Part shown: one piece after another, positions 12,201 to 27,200 of the stretch
Position numbering within the stretch: position 1 is the stretch's first letter
Layout: each line of letters opens with the position of its first letter
From: Liolophura sinensis
Taxonomy: Eukaryota > Mollusca > Polyplacophora > Chitonida > Chitonidae
Length of the DNA stretch: 64,000 bases
Assembly: GCF_032854445.1 (NCBI RefSeq)
Contig: NC_088300.1
Coordinates: 69,166,984-69,230,983 of the forward strand
Direction: 5' to 3'
Translations under genes and position numbers: made by a program
The notes under the pieces: model-generated
Told to the model about the DNA's origin: nothing
Databases searched by the model: none
Seen by the model: the letters and a program-made list of their open reading frames with translations, nothing else

Positions 12201-15200
12201 TAAATGTCATTAATATACTCTCTTGACAGATGTCATCTGTGCCTATTAGTGCACTGAATGATCTGGCATGTTAACTTCCGAAGGGGAAGTTCCTGGAGAC
12301 AATCACGTTTGATCTAGTAAAACGAAACAGATCTTATAGAACGTAGCACACCTGTATTCTATCTTATGTCACGCCCCATTACATATGCATGAACTGTCTC
12401 CCCTTATCCCAAATCTCTGTCCCTATATCTGTGATAACAGTATAGGAGTAACGAAATCCCTTGCCTACTATAGTCCCATCCCTTCTCCCGACCCACACAT
12501 CTATCTGATAGTGACAGATTCATCATTGTTCTTTCTTGAATACTGAATCAGAAAGTTTCTAAGATGTGAATGAGAAATCTGTCTCTGCTGTCAGATCCAT
12601 ATGTGTACATACACCCATAGGCTTAGCTGGGGGGGGGGGGGGGAGGGATAGGGGGCTCAGTGTCTTTGAGAAGCCTTATTCTGACAAAATTAACACACAA
12701 TCTGTGCATACACCTCTCTTTCATTACATTAATGTTCTTGGGGGAAGAAGTCTGCCCCATAAGGTGTAATAAGTGGAGCATGATACAGGAAGTTCTTCAG
12801 CCTCTGATATCCTGTGATATATATATACTATAGGACTAGATGCTGCCATGTTAATTGTACTACTGATTAAAGTCCATCAGCATAATAACATGGCTTTCAC
12901 TGAATAATTAAATTACAGATAACCATGCCTCTTCATAGTGCAAAGAAGAGACAAAATCTCGAGGATTTTCTTCTCTGCAACTTTTGAAAGTTTGTACAGG
13001 TGTATATTTGCAAAAAGAAGTTGGTTAAAAATTTGAGCGCTCATATATAGTTGTGAAACTGTATGAAATCACGTGCTGTTATGAAGCGTGCTATAACAAG
13101 TGAAACGTGTAACTTTTACATGGAACGCTTTCCTACATACAAGGAGCCATAATACTCTGTGAACAGGTGGCAGACAAGCTTTAAAACCCCATAGCATGCA
13201 GAGTGGTTCTGTTGTGGTAACAGTGGAAAAACCACCCACACTATCCACACTAAGATTACAAGCCACATGATCTTCTCACACAGTTCAAGCTGACATGCAG
13301 AACAGGCTGAGTCACTGCCATGCCTAAAGGCAGGTCACAGATTAACAGGCCAATAGCAGGAAACTCTACAAAAGACCTCTCTGTAGTTTAATAATGAGAG
13401 TTGGGCTAGTGAAACAGTGTGACTTGGAACACACCAGAAACAAAGTAAACCACTCACAGATCCCTAATCTAACAGAGTTGGATGCACTGTTTTGTGTCCT
13501 TCAAAATGAGGTCCCAAAATTCTGGGAAAAAAATCAATTAAATCTCTGCATTTGGACATGATATTTGCATAGCTTTACACTTTAAAATAATTTCCTGATA
13601 ACAAAACAACCGAAATTTGATGCTGATTTAATTGTTCAGATTTAAGTGGTCTTTTCAATCCTTAATACAAAGAAATTATTCATTTGATTAGAGTTTTATG
13701 CTGTACTAAAGTACATTTCACAGATATGACATTGGCCAGCATTTCAATACAATGCAACAGCGACATGTATACCGAACTTTTTCACATGTCATTAAATTAA
13801 TTATTTATTTTGATTCTGATAATGGTGTGGAGCACACAGTACACCAAAAAGACAGGTGATTTGTCAGATACCTGGAGAATGGTGCATGTTTTCCCCGGCA
13901 TTGTTACATCCCACAACCCTAACCTCTGTCATATAAATGAAAAATTCTCAAGTAAGGTATTTGCCACGATTCTAATAAATGAACAAATAAAACACTACAG
14001 GTTTACAGGTCCATGTAGCCTACTGCCACAGAATGTGCTCTTTGAAGGCCACACTCTACCACAGAGCATATCGCACTCCGGTGTTTTTACAATGTTTCCT
14101 GCCCATTTATATACAGGGGTTTAATAACCACAAGCTCTTCACCACATCAGGACAGGTAATAACGCCTTTTGACATTCACCTGCACTGTTCCCTATATATG
14201 GTACACACTGAACAATGGGACTACAGCACTTATAATGAAGGGCCCTTGACATAGGCTGTTGTCCCAAACATATCCAGGCCCTACATTGTACCTACCACAA
14301 TAACAGTACATTGTTCCTGGCCAGAAGTAAATATGCACTGATGTACATACAAACACTACTTCCCCGCTATATCTATTAAGCTGTACTTGATTTATACATA
14401 CATGATGATACCTGTATGATGTCCCACATGGGACATTAAAAGGGCACGAGCGTTCTCAATACAAATGTAAAAGCATACTGTGAATTAACAAGATAAAATG
14501 CGTGTAAACAGTGGAAAATGGTGAGATTGGTTTTGTATTAATTCCCCCATGAAGAAATGTTTGTCTGAATGCTCGTTTCAATTACTACCACTCGTGCCCT
14601 TGTGACACATGCATTAATTAACGTACAGTACATGTACACGTTGCTATACATGGTATTTTATAACCTTAAAAAAAATCCTCTATAAAATGTACTTTTAGAG
14701 GCAGTTGAAATTTCTGCGGTGCCTTTATAACTTCATTACAGTTATCTTTTTCCAGTAGGACATGACACTAAACGTACCTTCCAAACCAATCAAACAGAAC
14801 TCTCAGAATCAGGCAAACTAAGTAACTTATTCATGAACGAAGTTTTAGGTCAAATGCAGTATATGAATCCCCATGTATCCTGTAAACCATTCCAGTCCAG
14901 TGCAGTCCCTGTGCATTCCCAGAACACACACTCGAACTGTCATCCAGCTGTCCAGTCAGCCAGTGACTCGCACCCTGTGGAGCCTCAGCACTTGTACATG
15001 TTCCTTGAGGGCAATGGCTTTTGAATGGCATGACTCAGTGCATGTTTGCATGTGCTTTGTATCTGTGCACATCAAAGCTATGGACAACTACACTGTGGCA
15101 CCAGCCTTCCATGCAACACTGGACGAAGTCAATACCTCACATTTTCATCAACTCACTAGAATCTGTCGTTTTCGTACAGGTGTAAATAACACACAGACAG

Positions 15201-18200
15201 ATGGATTTAGGACTCTGGCCATCCAGCACAATGCTGTAAGGCTGTCTAATATAACATTTTCAGGTGTGCATTTTCTTTTCATACCATATACAACAAGATT
15301 GATTTCGGTCACACCACTGAGTTTGTTTCAAAAGCCTAACATTAACGTTACTGCAGGTATAAGTAGAAATTAGACCTAAGCTTGAACCTTTGAAGCCACC
15401 TGAGGTACGAAGGCTAAGTACATATCCATGTGACTGTACACATGTATGTCCGAGCACCGCAAGTATCTACACCACTATATTCCAACTTTTAAGATGATTT
15501 CATTGTGCATTCTTTCATACAATATGAGATGCAATCCTAAATTACTTCAAACGAGGGAATATGTATAGAATTTAACGCAGAGAAGAATGAATACCAAATA
15601 CACATGACATGGTGTTCCTGTGAAAGCAGAATATAACTGATAAAGCTGCTTGAAGCTTGACATTTATACATTATTTTTCAGCTCCCACTCAAATAACAAT
15701 AACCAAGCATCAGTTGACATCATCCTCTACACATTTACATTGATTATCCATCAGAATGCATTTATTACATCCAAAGACATTTTAAATCCACAGAAAAAAT
15801 CTGAAGAATAAAACTACTATGTGTGTATGATTTAACTGAACAATGAGCTTGAGACAAGGGTTGTTTTTTTTTTTAACGCACCTGTCTGGGGTCCACAGGT
15901 CTGGGGGATGCAGGGCTCACCGGCTGGCTTCTACAACACAAGAAATAATAACATAAATATGCTAAGAGATGTTGTCATACACAGCTTCATGGTTCCACTA
16001 GCCAAAAACATCAAGTAACACATGACAGGGTTAGATACAGGATGTTCTTCACAAATTCATTTAAAGAGTATTCAAATTAAATTCTGGATTTAATATTTAA
16101 AATTTTCATGGATTTGTCCTTTCAAATTGACTGTTTTTAGGAATCACCTGAAAATTACAATATTTGCCAATTTGCTCTAAAATATAACACCAATTTTCAT
16201 TCACATATCTTTTGATAAAAGTCAAATAAGGGAATTTTAAAAACTTCCTTAATCCAACACTGGCTAAAAGCAAAGTACCAGACAAAAGTTGCCACATCTG
16301 GTCCATAAGTGTACCACATTGACGCAGGACAAAGACAAAGCTGAAGTTATGAAGCGGTTATGAAGCATGTTAATTGATCCTGAAGACATTACATGATGGG
16401 ACACTGTGTGCTATATGTACATTTATGTCAACCTCCCACAACTTGGGAGGCTTCAGCTGAAGATTCCCAAGTCTGCATTTTAGAAATAGTAGTGCATTTA
16501 CGTAAACCGAATGTGCCAATTCAGAAGAAATTCAAAGACTGACGACATTCAGCTTTTCTTGTGCTACCAGTGACAAAAATTGACAGGCAACATACAAATA
16601 AAGAGTATAAAAAAATCTGCTAACAGTAAAATACCTACATTACTAGGTGTAACAAATACGAAGGCCAATATTAAATGGTGCATCACTGCTAAACTACTGT
16701 ATATTTTTTGGGCTTCATATCTACAGGAGGACTCCGCTATTTTTCCCCAGACATATTTCAGCTACATGTGATATCATAGACATGTAGCTGACATAAGTTA
16801 CGCACCGGGATTAAGCAATAGCACAGCAGGCTATATATCAACATGTAGCCATAATTTCCAGCCAAATTTAGTCAAGTCTGAATTATATGTACTGTACTGC
16901 ATGTAAAAATGCAGTTTTGAAAGCACATAAATGTCTGTAAAATTTTTCAAAGAAATTAATCATACTTCAGAAAAAAATAAATAAAATAAATGTATTGATC
17001 AGTCCAAATCAAGCAAAATAGTTAACATTGGCATCATTGGTTGCACTATCTCAAAAACAGATTCAATTATTTATTTATTTATTTATTTGCTTACATGTAT
17101 TTGACTGATTATTTTTGCTGTACTCAAGAATATACCAATTTTACGAAGGCACCAACATTATGAAGGAAATGGAACAGAGCCCTGGGGAAACCCACAACCA
17201 CTCGCAAGTTGCTGTCAGACTCTCGAAAACTACATAAATTTCTTGAAAAATAGAACTTCAACACCTTGTCTACGTCATAGTTAGCTGATTGTTTCTGGAC
17301 GAAGCAGCCTAGCTGTAGAAAGAAGGGGACACAAATCTTACCGTTCTTGTAAGTAAGGCGGGGGTCCAGGCCCGGTCAGAGGGTCATCGAATGTAGTGGT
17401 GAATGTATTATGACTGAAACACAAAGACACAGTCAGTAAGACGAAAACGATACCAACTACAAGAGTACATAGATTTATCTTGACTCATCAAGGAGCTAAC
17501 ACTTCTGGCAGAACCTGTTAGAAAGTGCTAGCTGTTATTACCTATATGTATTTATTAACATCATGCATCATTGTGCAGATTTACATAATGTCGAAAATAC
17601 ATTTCCTCTGTCAGAAAGCATTGCTTTTGTCCACAAACCCTACTACGATGGCGGACACTATCACAATTTACTTCAGGATAATAAGGTATGTCTTTTAAAC
17701 TTCACTACAAATTTGATAATAAAGTACTATCATAATATTATACGCCATGGTACATGAAATATTGTATGTCTATAAACACTGATATTCCTACACATCCAGG
17801 CATACGTTTTGTTCAAGAATCAGCTCAAAAAAGTACTACTAGTACCTATTACAGAACATTATAGAATATATACTAGTATCTATTATAGAACATTATAGAA
17901 TATATACTAGTATCTATGTAGAACATTACAGAATATATACTAGTATCTATTATAGAACATTATAGAATATATACTAGTACCTATTACAGAACATTATAGA
18001 ATATATACTAGTATCTATTATAGAACATTATAGAATATATACTAGTATCTATTTAGAACATTACAGAATATATACTAGTATCTATTATAGAATATATGTT
18101 ACATGTACAAGGGAATTTCAATACATGTGTACATGCACATGCATGTTGTACAATAATTTAATTATCTGATTGTAGCTTACCACCATACTGACGAGTTTTT

Positions 18201-21200
18201 CACCTACACAATGGTGGACAGTTTTAGAGGTGGAGGAAACAGGAGTGCCAAGCGTCAACCACCAACCTTTGACAAGTTACTGACAGACTTTCCAACATGG
18301 GACAAACAGATATTCACATCATATGAATGAATGATTATGGCTTTACGCCACATCGGCAATATTTCAGCCATATCGTGGCGATTCACATCATATGTGATAA
18401 GGGTTTTCAATGAACCTCACAAACTGTGCAAACAACTGAGAAGAGGCGTCTACAAATCCCCTACATGTACTCTGACATAAATGGAATCGCATATATACAG
18501 GTGTACATTTATGAGAAACAGAGGGTGTTAAGAAAAACGTGGTCGTGGGCATCAAAAGTCTGAATCATTTCACCTGTTTTCATTTTTAATACCTCAGCTA
18601 TGCTGTACAAGGAATTATCATGTATGGAGCAAATACTTACTGAGTTACTCAGCATCAGCTACTCAAATGTTTTAAAGGTTGTCACAACAAAAACTAATAG
18701 CATGATGACAATCTAGGAAAACGTACAACAACAAGTTGATGATTGTTTACAGATCTCCTGACCTGTCTGTACAACATGCAGTCAGAGTAGCATTAAAAAA
18801 CAACACCTGCTGAGATCATCCTCATATACTGTGAAACCTTTAATATATTTTCACGCATGCATCCACACAGTTTGTTCAGCTATTTGACATGTACACGCAT
18901 ATTCAAAACAACCTGCAAATTAGCAATACACTGTACATGTGTGCTCATTATGTACTGTATACTGAGTACATAGTGACAAAAAACACTACATGTGTCTACT
19001 AGTAAAAGTTATAAAGACGACCTTCCGTTGATCTGTACTGCCTGAACTGTAGTAGTACTAAAGAGATAACTTCAGTAATACAGGCTTTATTGCCCAGGCT
19101 ATAGCTAGTCTGATCTAGGTAGGTACAGTTTATTCTGTACAGAGATTAGCAATTGAAATGCACCGTGAAGGCTAAGCTATGTGTGCTTCATTCATTCACA
19201 TCAGGGATTAGCGCTCCTGGGGAGAGAAGTGGGGGGGGGACGGAGTTGTGGTGGAGTTATGGTTGGGGTTGGTGGACAAGGTAGACATTGAAGCACATCC
19301 TGGTGACTATAGCTGTCGTCAGTCCCGAATCAAATACCGTTCCACTTTGTAATGTGGATGTCAAACAATGGTGGCTATAATGTCAAACACTATTTAACGT
19401 ATACACAGAATTCAATAGGAGTGAAATACAATGCGTGAGAATAACTTTGCCTGTACACTAATATAAAAATTGTATACACTGTAATTGTATTGTATCAGGT
19501 TATGTCTTTGTGAGTTTTATCAACTACTTATCCAGTTTGTTAACCTAGATCCTGATCTTTTTCGTTTTTTGGGGGTTTTTTTTCTTTCTTTTTCTGTTAT
19601 ACCAGAGCTGTTCTCAGACAAATTTTAACATATCATTGTGTCAGTCATCATACAAATGACACACTGGAAAACAGTTACTACTGATTCCTATTTGCCCAGT
19701 ACTCTTGACGGCCAGATTTTTTTTTCAAGAATACTTCACTTTAATATATGTGCATGATAAAAGTCAGATTTATTAGTGGAAGACTTTTCAATAATACGTT
19801 GTGGCATGACATGAAAGTCTGAACTTTTATTCATTTGTTTATTTCACTGAAGTTTTACCCATTAGGAATATATCACTCAGATGATAACGGTTAGCTAGGT
19901 TTATGGGTGAAGGAATTGTGTAAATATACTGGAGCCACAGCATGATGTCAGTGTATCTTTGAGGCATGTATGGCTTTCTGTTCCTAAATGCTGAGAAAAA
20001 AGTTCTACAATGTTTGACCAGTGTGAAGTTCACAGTCTATGTGAAAACAAGTGAATAAATCTATCATCTCAGTCAAATAAAATAAAGGTAAAATAAAACA
20101 CTTTTTGACAGCAATGTTGTACCTGGCCATGCAACAAAACAATGTACGCATGGAATCAGGTAAAAGCATATCAAAATAACAGTATTATATAAACAAAAGG
20201 CATAGAAACAATGCTCAGACAAAATTTATATCTTTTATACTTGGGAAAAAGAGTAATAGCTACAGCTCTTTAGTTCACAGTGAGTCCTATAATTAGAGCG
20301 ACTATGCTGTCACTCAATACCTGTAGATAATGGAGTTCACTTAGACAATGCTGTCCAAGTCAACCTTAATGATTCAGGAAATATTGTGCTATGTCAGGGG
20401 TGAAATGCGCTGTTCGCTAGGGTTACTGATGGAGCCATCTGTGCTGTGTTGAACAACCTGTGAGGAATTCAATCATGTGTGACTTAAATAATTCCTCGCC
20501 AAAAACATGTACAAAACCAAAAAAATAAACCCCAAAAAACACACAGACATACAAGCTCTCTATGCAACAATGCCCTACCACAAGCTAGTCCATGTTGAAA
20601 TTCCATTGGAAGAAGGTGTACACTGTTAGGACTGTAGGTATTTAACACACAAATGGATAACCTCTTCCCTTATAGTACATACACACACTAGTCAGTACTT
20701 GATTTCCACACTCTTTAAGAGGTTGATAACATGCCAGCTAAAAGCTCTATCAACTCAGCAAACAGGATTACATAAGAAATCCAGTACTGAACAATAAGAA
20801 CCAATACAGCAATCGAATGTCCAAATATGTAACAGGCTGTTTAAAAGCCTGGTACTGCACATCCAGATAAAACGGGCTAGTGTGATCCCTGCTCTACCAA
20901 CTGACATGTCAACACTGCGCGTGTTTACCTAACTATGTTTATATGCTTTGCATCAACTTCAAACTTTGCCCAGTAAATAGGCTGTATGGTTAAACAAAGT
21001 CCCATCCCCAAACTTAACTCTTCAACTTAGGGCATGTAGTCTTAATGTTCCCCTACAAAACTGCACCCCCTCCCCTCAACACACCCACAAAACCTCTAAA
21101 AAAAAGAAAATGGAAGAGAGCCTGTATTAACATGGCAAGAGATTAAGTTTGACATGGAACACAAAATGCCTTCTTTAAACTCCTCCTATCAACATTTTGA

Positions 21201-24200
21201 GTTCACATTTCAGGCTTTATACCTCGGGGTCCAAGCAAATGTTTTTATCCTTTACTTCTGTCTTCACAAATGGTGATATTCATTTTTTAACATCACCACC
21301 GTGTTAGTGAAAAATGTGAAAGAGGCTGTCTAACCGTTTAAGGCCTTTTTATTTGAGCAGCCTGGTTTCTAGATTTCATTTCTGCCCTTCACTCCCATGT
21401 TTTGAAGCTCTGAAAAACAGGGCATTCAAATAGCGCTTATTGTTTGTTTCACTCTTCTACTTGGATGGGTAACTGGTTTACGAAACAAACTTCAAAATTT
21501 GAGATCAACAGAACTCACAGAATCAAACAATTGAGCAATTCTGTCATCGACAAAATTTTACGATATTTTACCATACCTGTCTTTCTAATAAATTCATGAA
21601 ACTTTGGGTCATTTTACCATACCTCCCTCTCTAAAAAACTGACAAAAATTTCAGGTCATTTTACCATACCTGTACCAAAAATCTGACAATATTTAAGTTC
21701 GTTTCACTACACCTGTACTAAAAAATGGACAAAATTTTAGGTCATTTTACCATACTAAAAATCTGACAATATTTTAGGTCATTTTACCTTCTAAAAAATG
21801 GACAAAAGTTTAGGTCATTTTACCATACCTGTACTTCAAAAATGGACAAAAGTTTAGGTCATTTTACCATACCTGTACTTCTAAAAATGGACAAAAGTTC
21901 AGGTCATTTTACCATACATGTACTTCTCAAAAATGACCAAAAGTTTAGATCATTTCACCATACCTGTACTTCTCAAAAATGGACAAAAGTTTAGGTCATT
22001 TTACCATACCTGTACTTCTAAAAATGGACAAAAGTTTAGGTCATTTTATCATACCTGTACTTCTCAAAAATGGACAAAAGTTTAGGTCATTTTACCATAG
22101 AGCAAGTCCACAAATATTTATAATCAGTCTCTCAGCAGAGATCATGAACCATACTCATGCTCATACCCATGCTCATACCCATACCCATTCTAAATGCCAC
22201 TTAAGCAAGCAACCATACTCATGTCCTACCATATAACATGTGTGATGACTATAGTAATTATCATAATGAGAAATTACTTCCAACATCTGGGCTGAGAATC
22301 TTCCTTCCTATTACACATGTACATGTACCTGATTACCTGTAGTAATGAAGTAATTATGTCAGGGTCAAAGTTCAAAGAGGACACAGGGCAGACATTTCAG
22401 TATCAGGATACAAGATCAGGTGACATCTTGTGCCTCAATCCAAAAGTTCTATTTACCTCAATAGAAATCTGTTTTCAAGTTTGTTTTAGAATAAATAATA
22501 TCCTGCTAGGAAAATGGAAGTTCCAGCACTAAAATCAAAAAATACATTTATATGCCTACAAAAATGCAATCGTTCGGGTGAAATTTTAGATGATTTACTG
22601 TAATGTACTTTGGGTAAACCTTGTGATATGTCATACCTGTTCAGGTACTATTCAGGTCAGCACAATGATGTGCCCCACATAACACCAGATGGGTTAGACA
22701 CCTGGATGAATGAGAGCTACATGTAGGTGTACGAATACTTACTCAATGTAGTAAATAGCTCCTTCTGGGGTGACACCTTGTTCCCAGCCAGGGGGGAGAC
22801 CTGGAAAGAAGAGACAATATAGCCAATGAGACTAACACAAGAGGAAGACGAGTTACATGTGGTGTATCAGCCGACACCAAGAGCTAAAGAGCTTAGTAAA
22901 ACATGAGACATCAGTCACTAAAGTTGTAAAACACCAGACAACAATAAGAGCAGTAAAACAGGGGTCACTTTCAGGGTAACGTGTATAATACCACATAAAA
23001 ATAGCCAATGAAGCCAGTAAAATGTGAGACAATTTTACTGGTGAAGCAATACAACATGTACATTGTAGATACATGTAACCAGACTAGTAAAAAGAAAGAC
23101 ATCAGTCCCATTTAGAATATCCTTAACTAGTAAAACACCAGATAACTATAACAAACGAGACCATGCAATAAAACGTGAGACACTTTTACTGGTGAAGCAA
23201 TACAACATGTACATTGTACATACATGTAACCAGACTAGTCAAAAGAAAGACATCAGTCCCATTTAGAATATCCTTAACTAGTAAAACACCAGACAACTAT
23301 AGCAAACGAGACCATGCAATAAAACGTGAGACACTTTTACTGGTGAAGCAATACAACATGTACATTGTACATACATGTAACCAGACTAGTCAAAAGAAAG
23401 ACATCAGTCCCATTTAGAATATCCTTAACTAGTAAAACACCAGACAACTATAGCAAACGAGACCATGCAATAAAACGTGAGACACTTTTACTGGTGAAGC
23501 AATACAACATGTACATTGTACATACATGTAACCAGACTAGTCAAAAGAAAGACATCAGTCCCATTTAGAATATCCTTAACTAGTAAAACACCAGACAACT
23601 ATAGCAAACGAGACCATGCAATAAAACGTGAGACACTTTTACTGGTGAAGCAATACAACATGTACATTGTGCATACATGTAACCAGACTAGTCAAAAGAA
23701 AGACATCAGTCCCATTTAGAATATCCTTAACTAGTAAAACACCAGACAACTGTAGCAAACGAGACCATGCAATAAAACGTGAGACACTTTTACTGGTGAA
23801 GCAATACAACATGTACATTGTACATACATGTAACCAGACTAGTCAAAAGAAAGACATCAGTCCCATTTAGAATATCCTTAACTAGTAAAACACCAGACAA
23901 CTATAGCAAACGAGACCATGCAATAAAACGTGAGACACTTTTACTGGTGAAGCAATACAACATGTACATTGTACATACATGTAACCAGACTAGTCAAAAG
24001 AAAGACATCAGTCACATTTAGAATATCCTTAACTAGTAAAACACCAGATAACTATAGCAAATGAAACCATGCAATAAAATGTGAGACAATTTAGTCACTG
24101 AGAAACTGAAGAAACAGACCATGTAAGAAGAGCAGAAAAACGTGAGCTAAGAAGACATCCAGTCACTGCATTAACAGAACCAATCACTTCACATTACAGG

Positions 24201-27200
24201 AAACAACTGCCTTAAACTATCACTCTTTACATATATGTTCATGTACTGTACATGAAACTGAATGTGCTATGACCAGCCAATCAGCCCAAAATGTCAGTCA
24301 TAAGAGAGCCAAGCTAGTTCTGGACTGGGAATACCTGTCCTGTTTGGTAATGTTCATATCACTACAGTCTAATTAAGGTCATCAAACTATAAAAAGAATC
24401 AGATCAAAGAAAAGTGAGGTACACCTCAGATATGTTCAGGTAAATATACACACATCTGGACTACTAATTAGACAGCCTAATAGCCATTACTAGAGAAAAG
24501 TGTTTTGGTTTTTTTTTACCCTTCAACCATGTGCTTTTGCTATGAACACTGCGTACACATATTAATAGCATAGGCAAGAAATGTAGTACACGTGCCACTA
24601 TACTTTGTTGGTCTTCATCAAATTATGGTATATTACAAAGTCAGTATTGGCACAACTCACCCTCATAACATGTGTGTTCAGTGCTTGAAATTATTACTCA
24701 TTAATATGATGTCAAGGAGTCATTAGGGGTGTGTACAAAACACTGTATTTTCTTGTGGCAGGGCGAGTCCATGCAGCCAAAGTGCTGATGCCACTGAAGT
24801 ATCATGCCGAGGACCCCAGACATATTTTACCCCACCCAGCCATATCATATACTTGACACCAGGCACCCAGTCATGTTTCCTTGCTCTAGCCTTTCAGTGC
24901 TCAGCACCAAGCAATAAGTACCATTTTAAAAATCTGTGGTATGACACAACCCAAGTTTGATCCCAGGCCTCCGGACTTGGATAAGCCTGGTTGATGCTCT
25001 AACCATTATGCCACCAAAGCAGTATTCCCTAATTATTACACGAATCATCACAACATGCGCTTCAATGCACAAGTAACATGGTAAAAAATGTGCGTCCCAT
25101 ATGTTCTTGCACACATCAGTACATACTTTCAAAAGTTTCAGTTAAGAAAACCTTTTGTTAATTCTTTGCACTCATAAGCCCGGTTATCACGTTATTATCC
25201 AATGAAAACCATGATAGTATGCTTGTGTTTGCGATAATGCTTGTGTATGCGATAACGCTGGTGTATGCAATAATGCTTGTGTATACGATAATGCTTGTGT
25301 ATGCGATAATGTCACATTGTATGAAACATTTATTGTCGATCTACATGTACATGTATCTTCAAAAACATTAATATAGGCCTAATGCCTAAGAGCTGGTTAA
25401 AATTAGACCCAAGAAAATCTTAAACAAAAGAAACAAAAAATTTAAATTATAAAGGCTTCTACATTAGAATACCTAGAATGGCCTAATTTACACGCTATAC
25501 CAGAAAAGTAAAGAAAGCATGTCAGTGTTCATCTAGGAAGAAGGACAAATTACTCATCTTTGTACATTTACGCCAACCACAATTTGTCTGTAGTGCTTTA
25601 CCCTTTGTTACCTTTTCATGTAATTGTAATTGTTACACATAATGACCCAGGAGCCTCCCACCAATGCGGTCGCTGTGAGTTCAAGTCCAGCTCATGCTGG
25701 CTTCATCTTCATTTGCACATGGGAAGGTCTTGCAGCAACCTGCGGATAGTTGTGGGTTTCCCCCGGGCTCTGCCTGGTTTCAACCTGGCATAATGCTGGT
25801 CACCGTCGTACAAGTGAAATATTCTTGAAAACGGCGCAAAACACCAATCAAATAAATAAACAAATAAATAAACATTTGTTACAGAGGTCCCCCAAAGGAG
25901 TCCAACATTCGTACAAATCTGAATCTTTCCACCTGACATCCTAAAGTTTTTAAATAACAGTATATCAGTATGCTTTGTAAAATCCTCTAAAATAATATCT
26001 CAGTGATATACCGGAATGAAAATTAAATGAACTCAAGACGAAGCTTTGTCCAAAAAGTGTACTTTTCCAGGCAAATTAATGTTACCTTCCAAATCAAACC
26101 TCATAACACCTACGATCAATGAAACTGTCAGAATCAGGCACAATGTAAAACTTTATTTGATTGGTGTTTTACGCCATACTCAAAAATATTTCACATATAC
26201 GACAGCAGTCAGCATTATGGTGGGAGGAAACCGGACAGAGTCCAGGGGAAATTAACCCACAGCCATCCACAGGTTGCTGACAGACCTATCCACGTACACC
26301 TGGGGAAACCCACAACCATTCGCAGGTTGCTGACAGACATTCCTACTTACGGCCGCAGAGGAAGCCAGCAAGAGCTGGACTTGAACTCACAGCGACCGCA
26401 TACGTGCGAGGCTTCTGGGTCATTACGCTGCGCTAGTGCGCTAACCAACTGAGCCACGGAGGCCCCCGTAAAACTTTATAGTCACAAGCAAAGTTTTATC
26501 GGTCATTCCCCACACTGCAGAAACCTCCAAATTTTGTCGTCTTTACGAATTCGAAGCTAAATCAAAAGAATTCTACTACTCTACACTTTACACATACATG
26601 TGTGCATAATGTATATATATGTGTGTGCATGTATAAAACAAAAAAAAAACAAATAAACTACATAAAACTGGACAAATGGTTTTAAAGTGTAGGTTTTTAC
26701 TCTTAACATTTCTACAAAGGAACATCTATCAACACCTCATTACTATGAAACTATAAGTTCTCATTACAACGCAGACAATACAAAAGATTATAATGATCTA
26801 ATCTGTTTGAATGCAAGCGTATTCACACATGCATGTTTATTTTGAGATAGACAATGAGCTACAAGACGTCTGATTGTACCAACAGAGCAGTTAATTAGTA
26901 GGATCATTTTTACTGGACAATAACAAGTCCCTTCATTTTCTAACATCTGATGGGCCTTCACTGATGGATCTTGAGTTCATTTCTCTTTTTTTTTCTTTTT
27001 TTTTTTTGGGGGGGGGGGGGGAGTCCTGTAAACTTTATATCCAAATTTTAAGTACAATGCCTGAAGGCTTATATTTCACATTCATATTAATATTTCAGCT
27101 TCTTATAAACATATGGACAGTACTTCTACTTGTAAATATAAAAATAAGAAATCATCTTTAAATTTCGTACATATTGATCCAATTTGAACAAAAAAAATAA

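Larger units (their letters stand above)
11021..15881 (-). other. Gene A intron 5 (4.9 kb)
   Basis: Contains the 27-bp array at 11,555-12,150, a run of about 14 G at 12,630, and a SINE tail at 13,672. The rest (about 12,200-15,880) has no recognisable element; plus-strand ORFs near 13,810 and 14,873 have no family likeness. Confidence 0.6.
17414..22742 (-). other. Gene A intron 3 (5.3 kb)
   Basis: Contains the 34-bp array at 17,840-18,100, other interspersed repeat fragments at 18,165-18,382, and the 45-bp array at 21,560-22,100. The stretch 18,400-21,550 shows nothing I can name. Confidence 0.65.

Noticed and set aside
11279-12210. Long ORFs on both strands over the 27-bp array
   Set aside because: They are pure repeats of a 9-residue unit with no family likeness and no splice context.
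23214-24021. Five identical 67-residue ORFs spaced 151 bp apart
   Set aside because: Each is one unit of a non-coding tandem array in an intron, with no family likeness.
22893-24090. Possible CRISPR-like array
   Set aside because: Whole units repeat with no unique spacers, in an intron of a eukaryotic gene.
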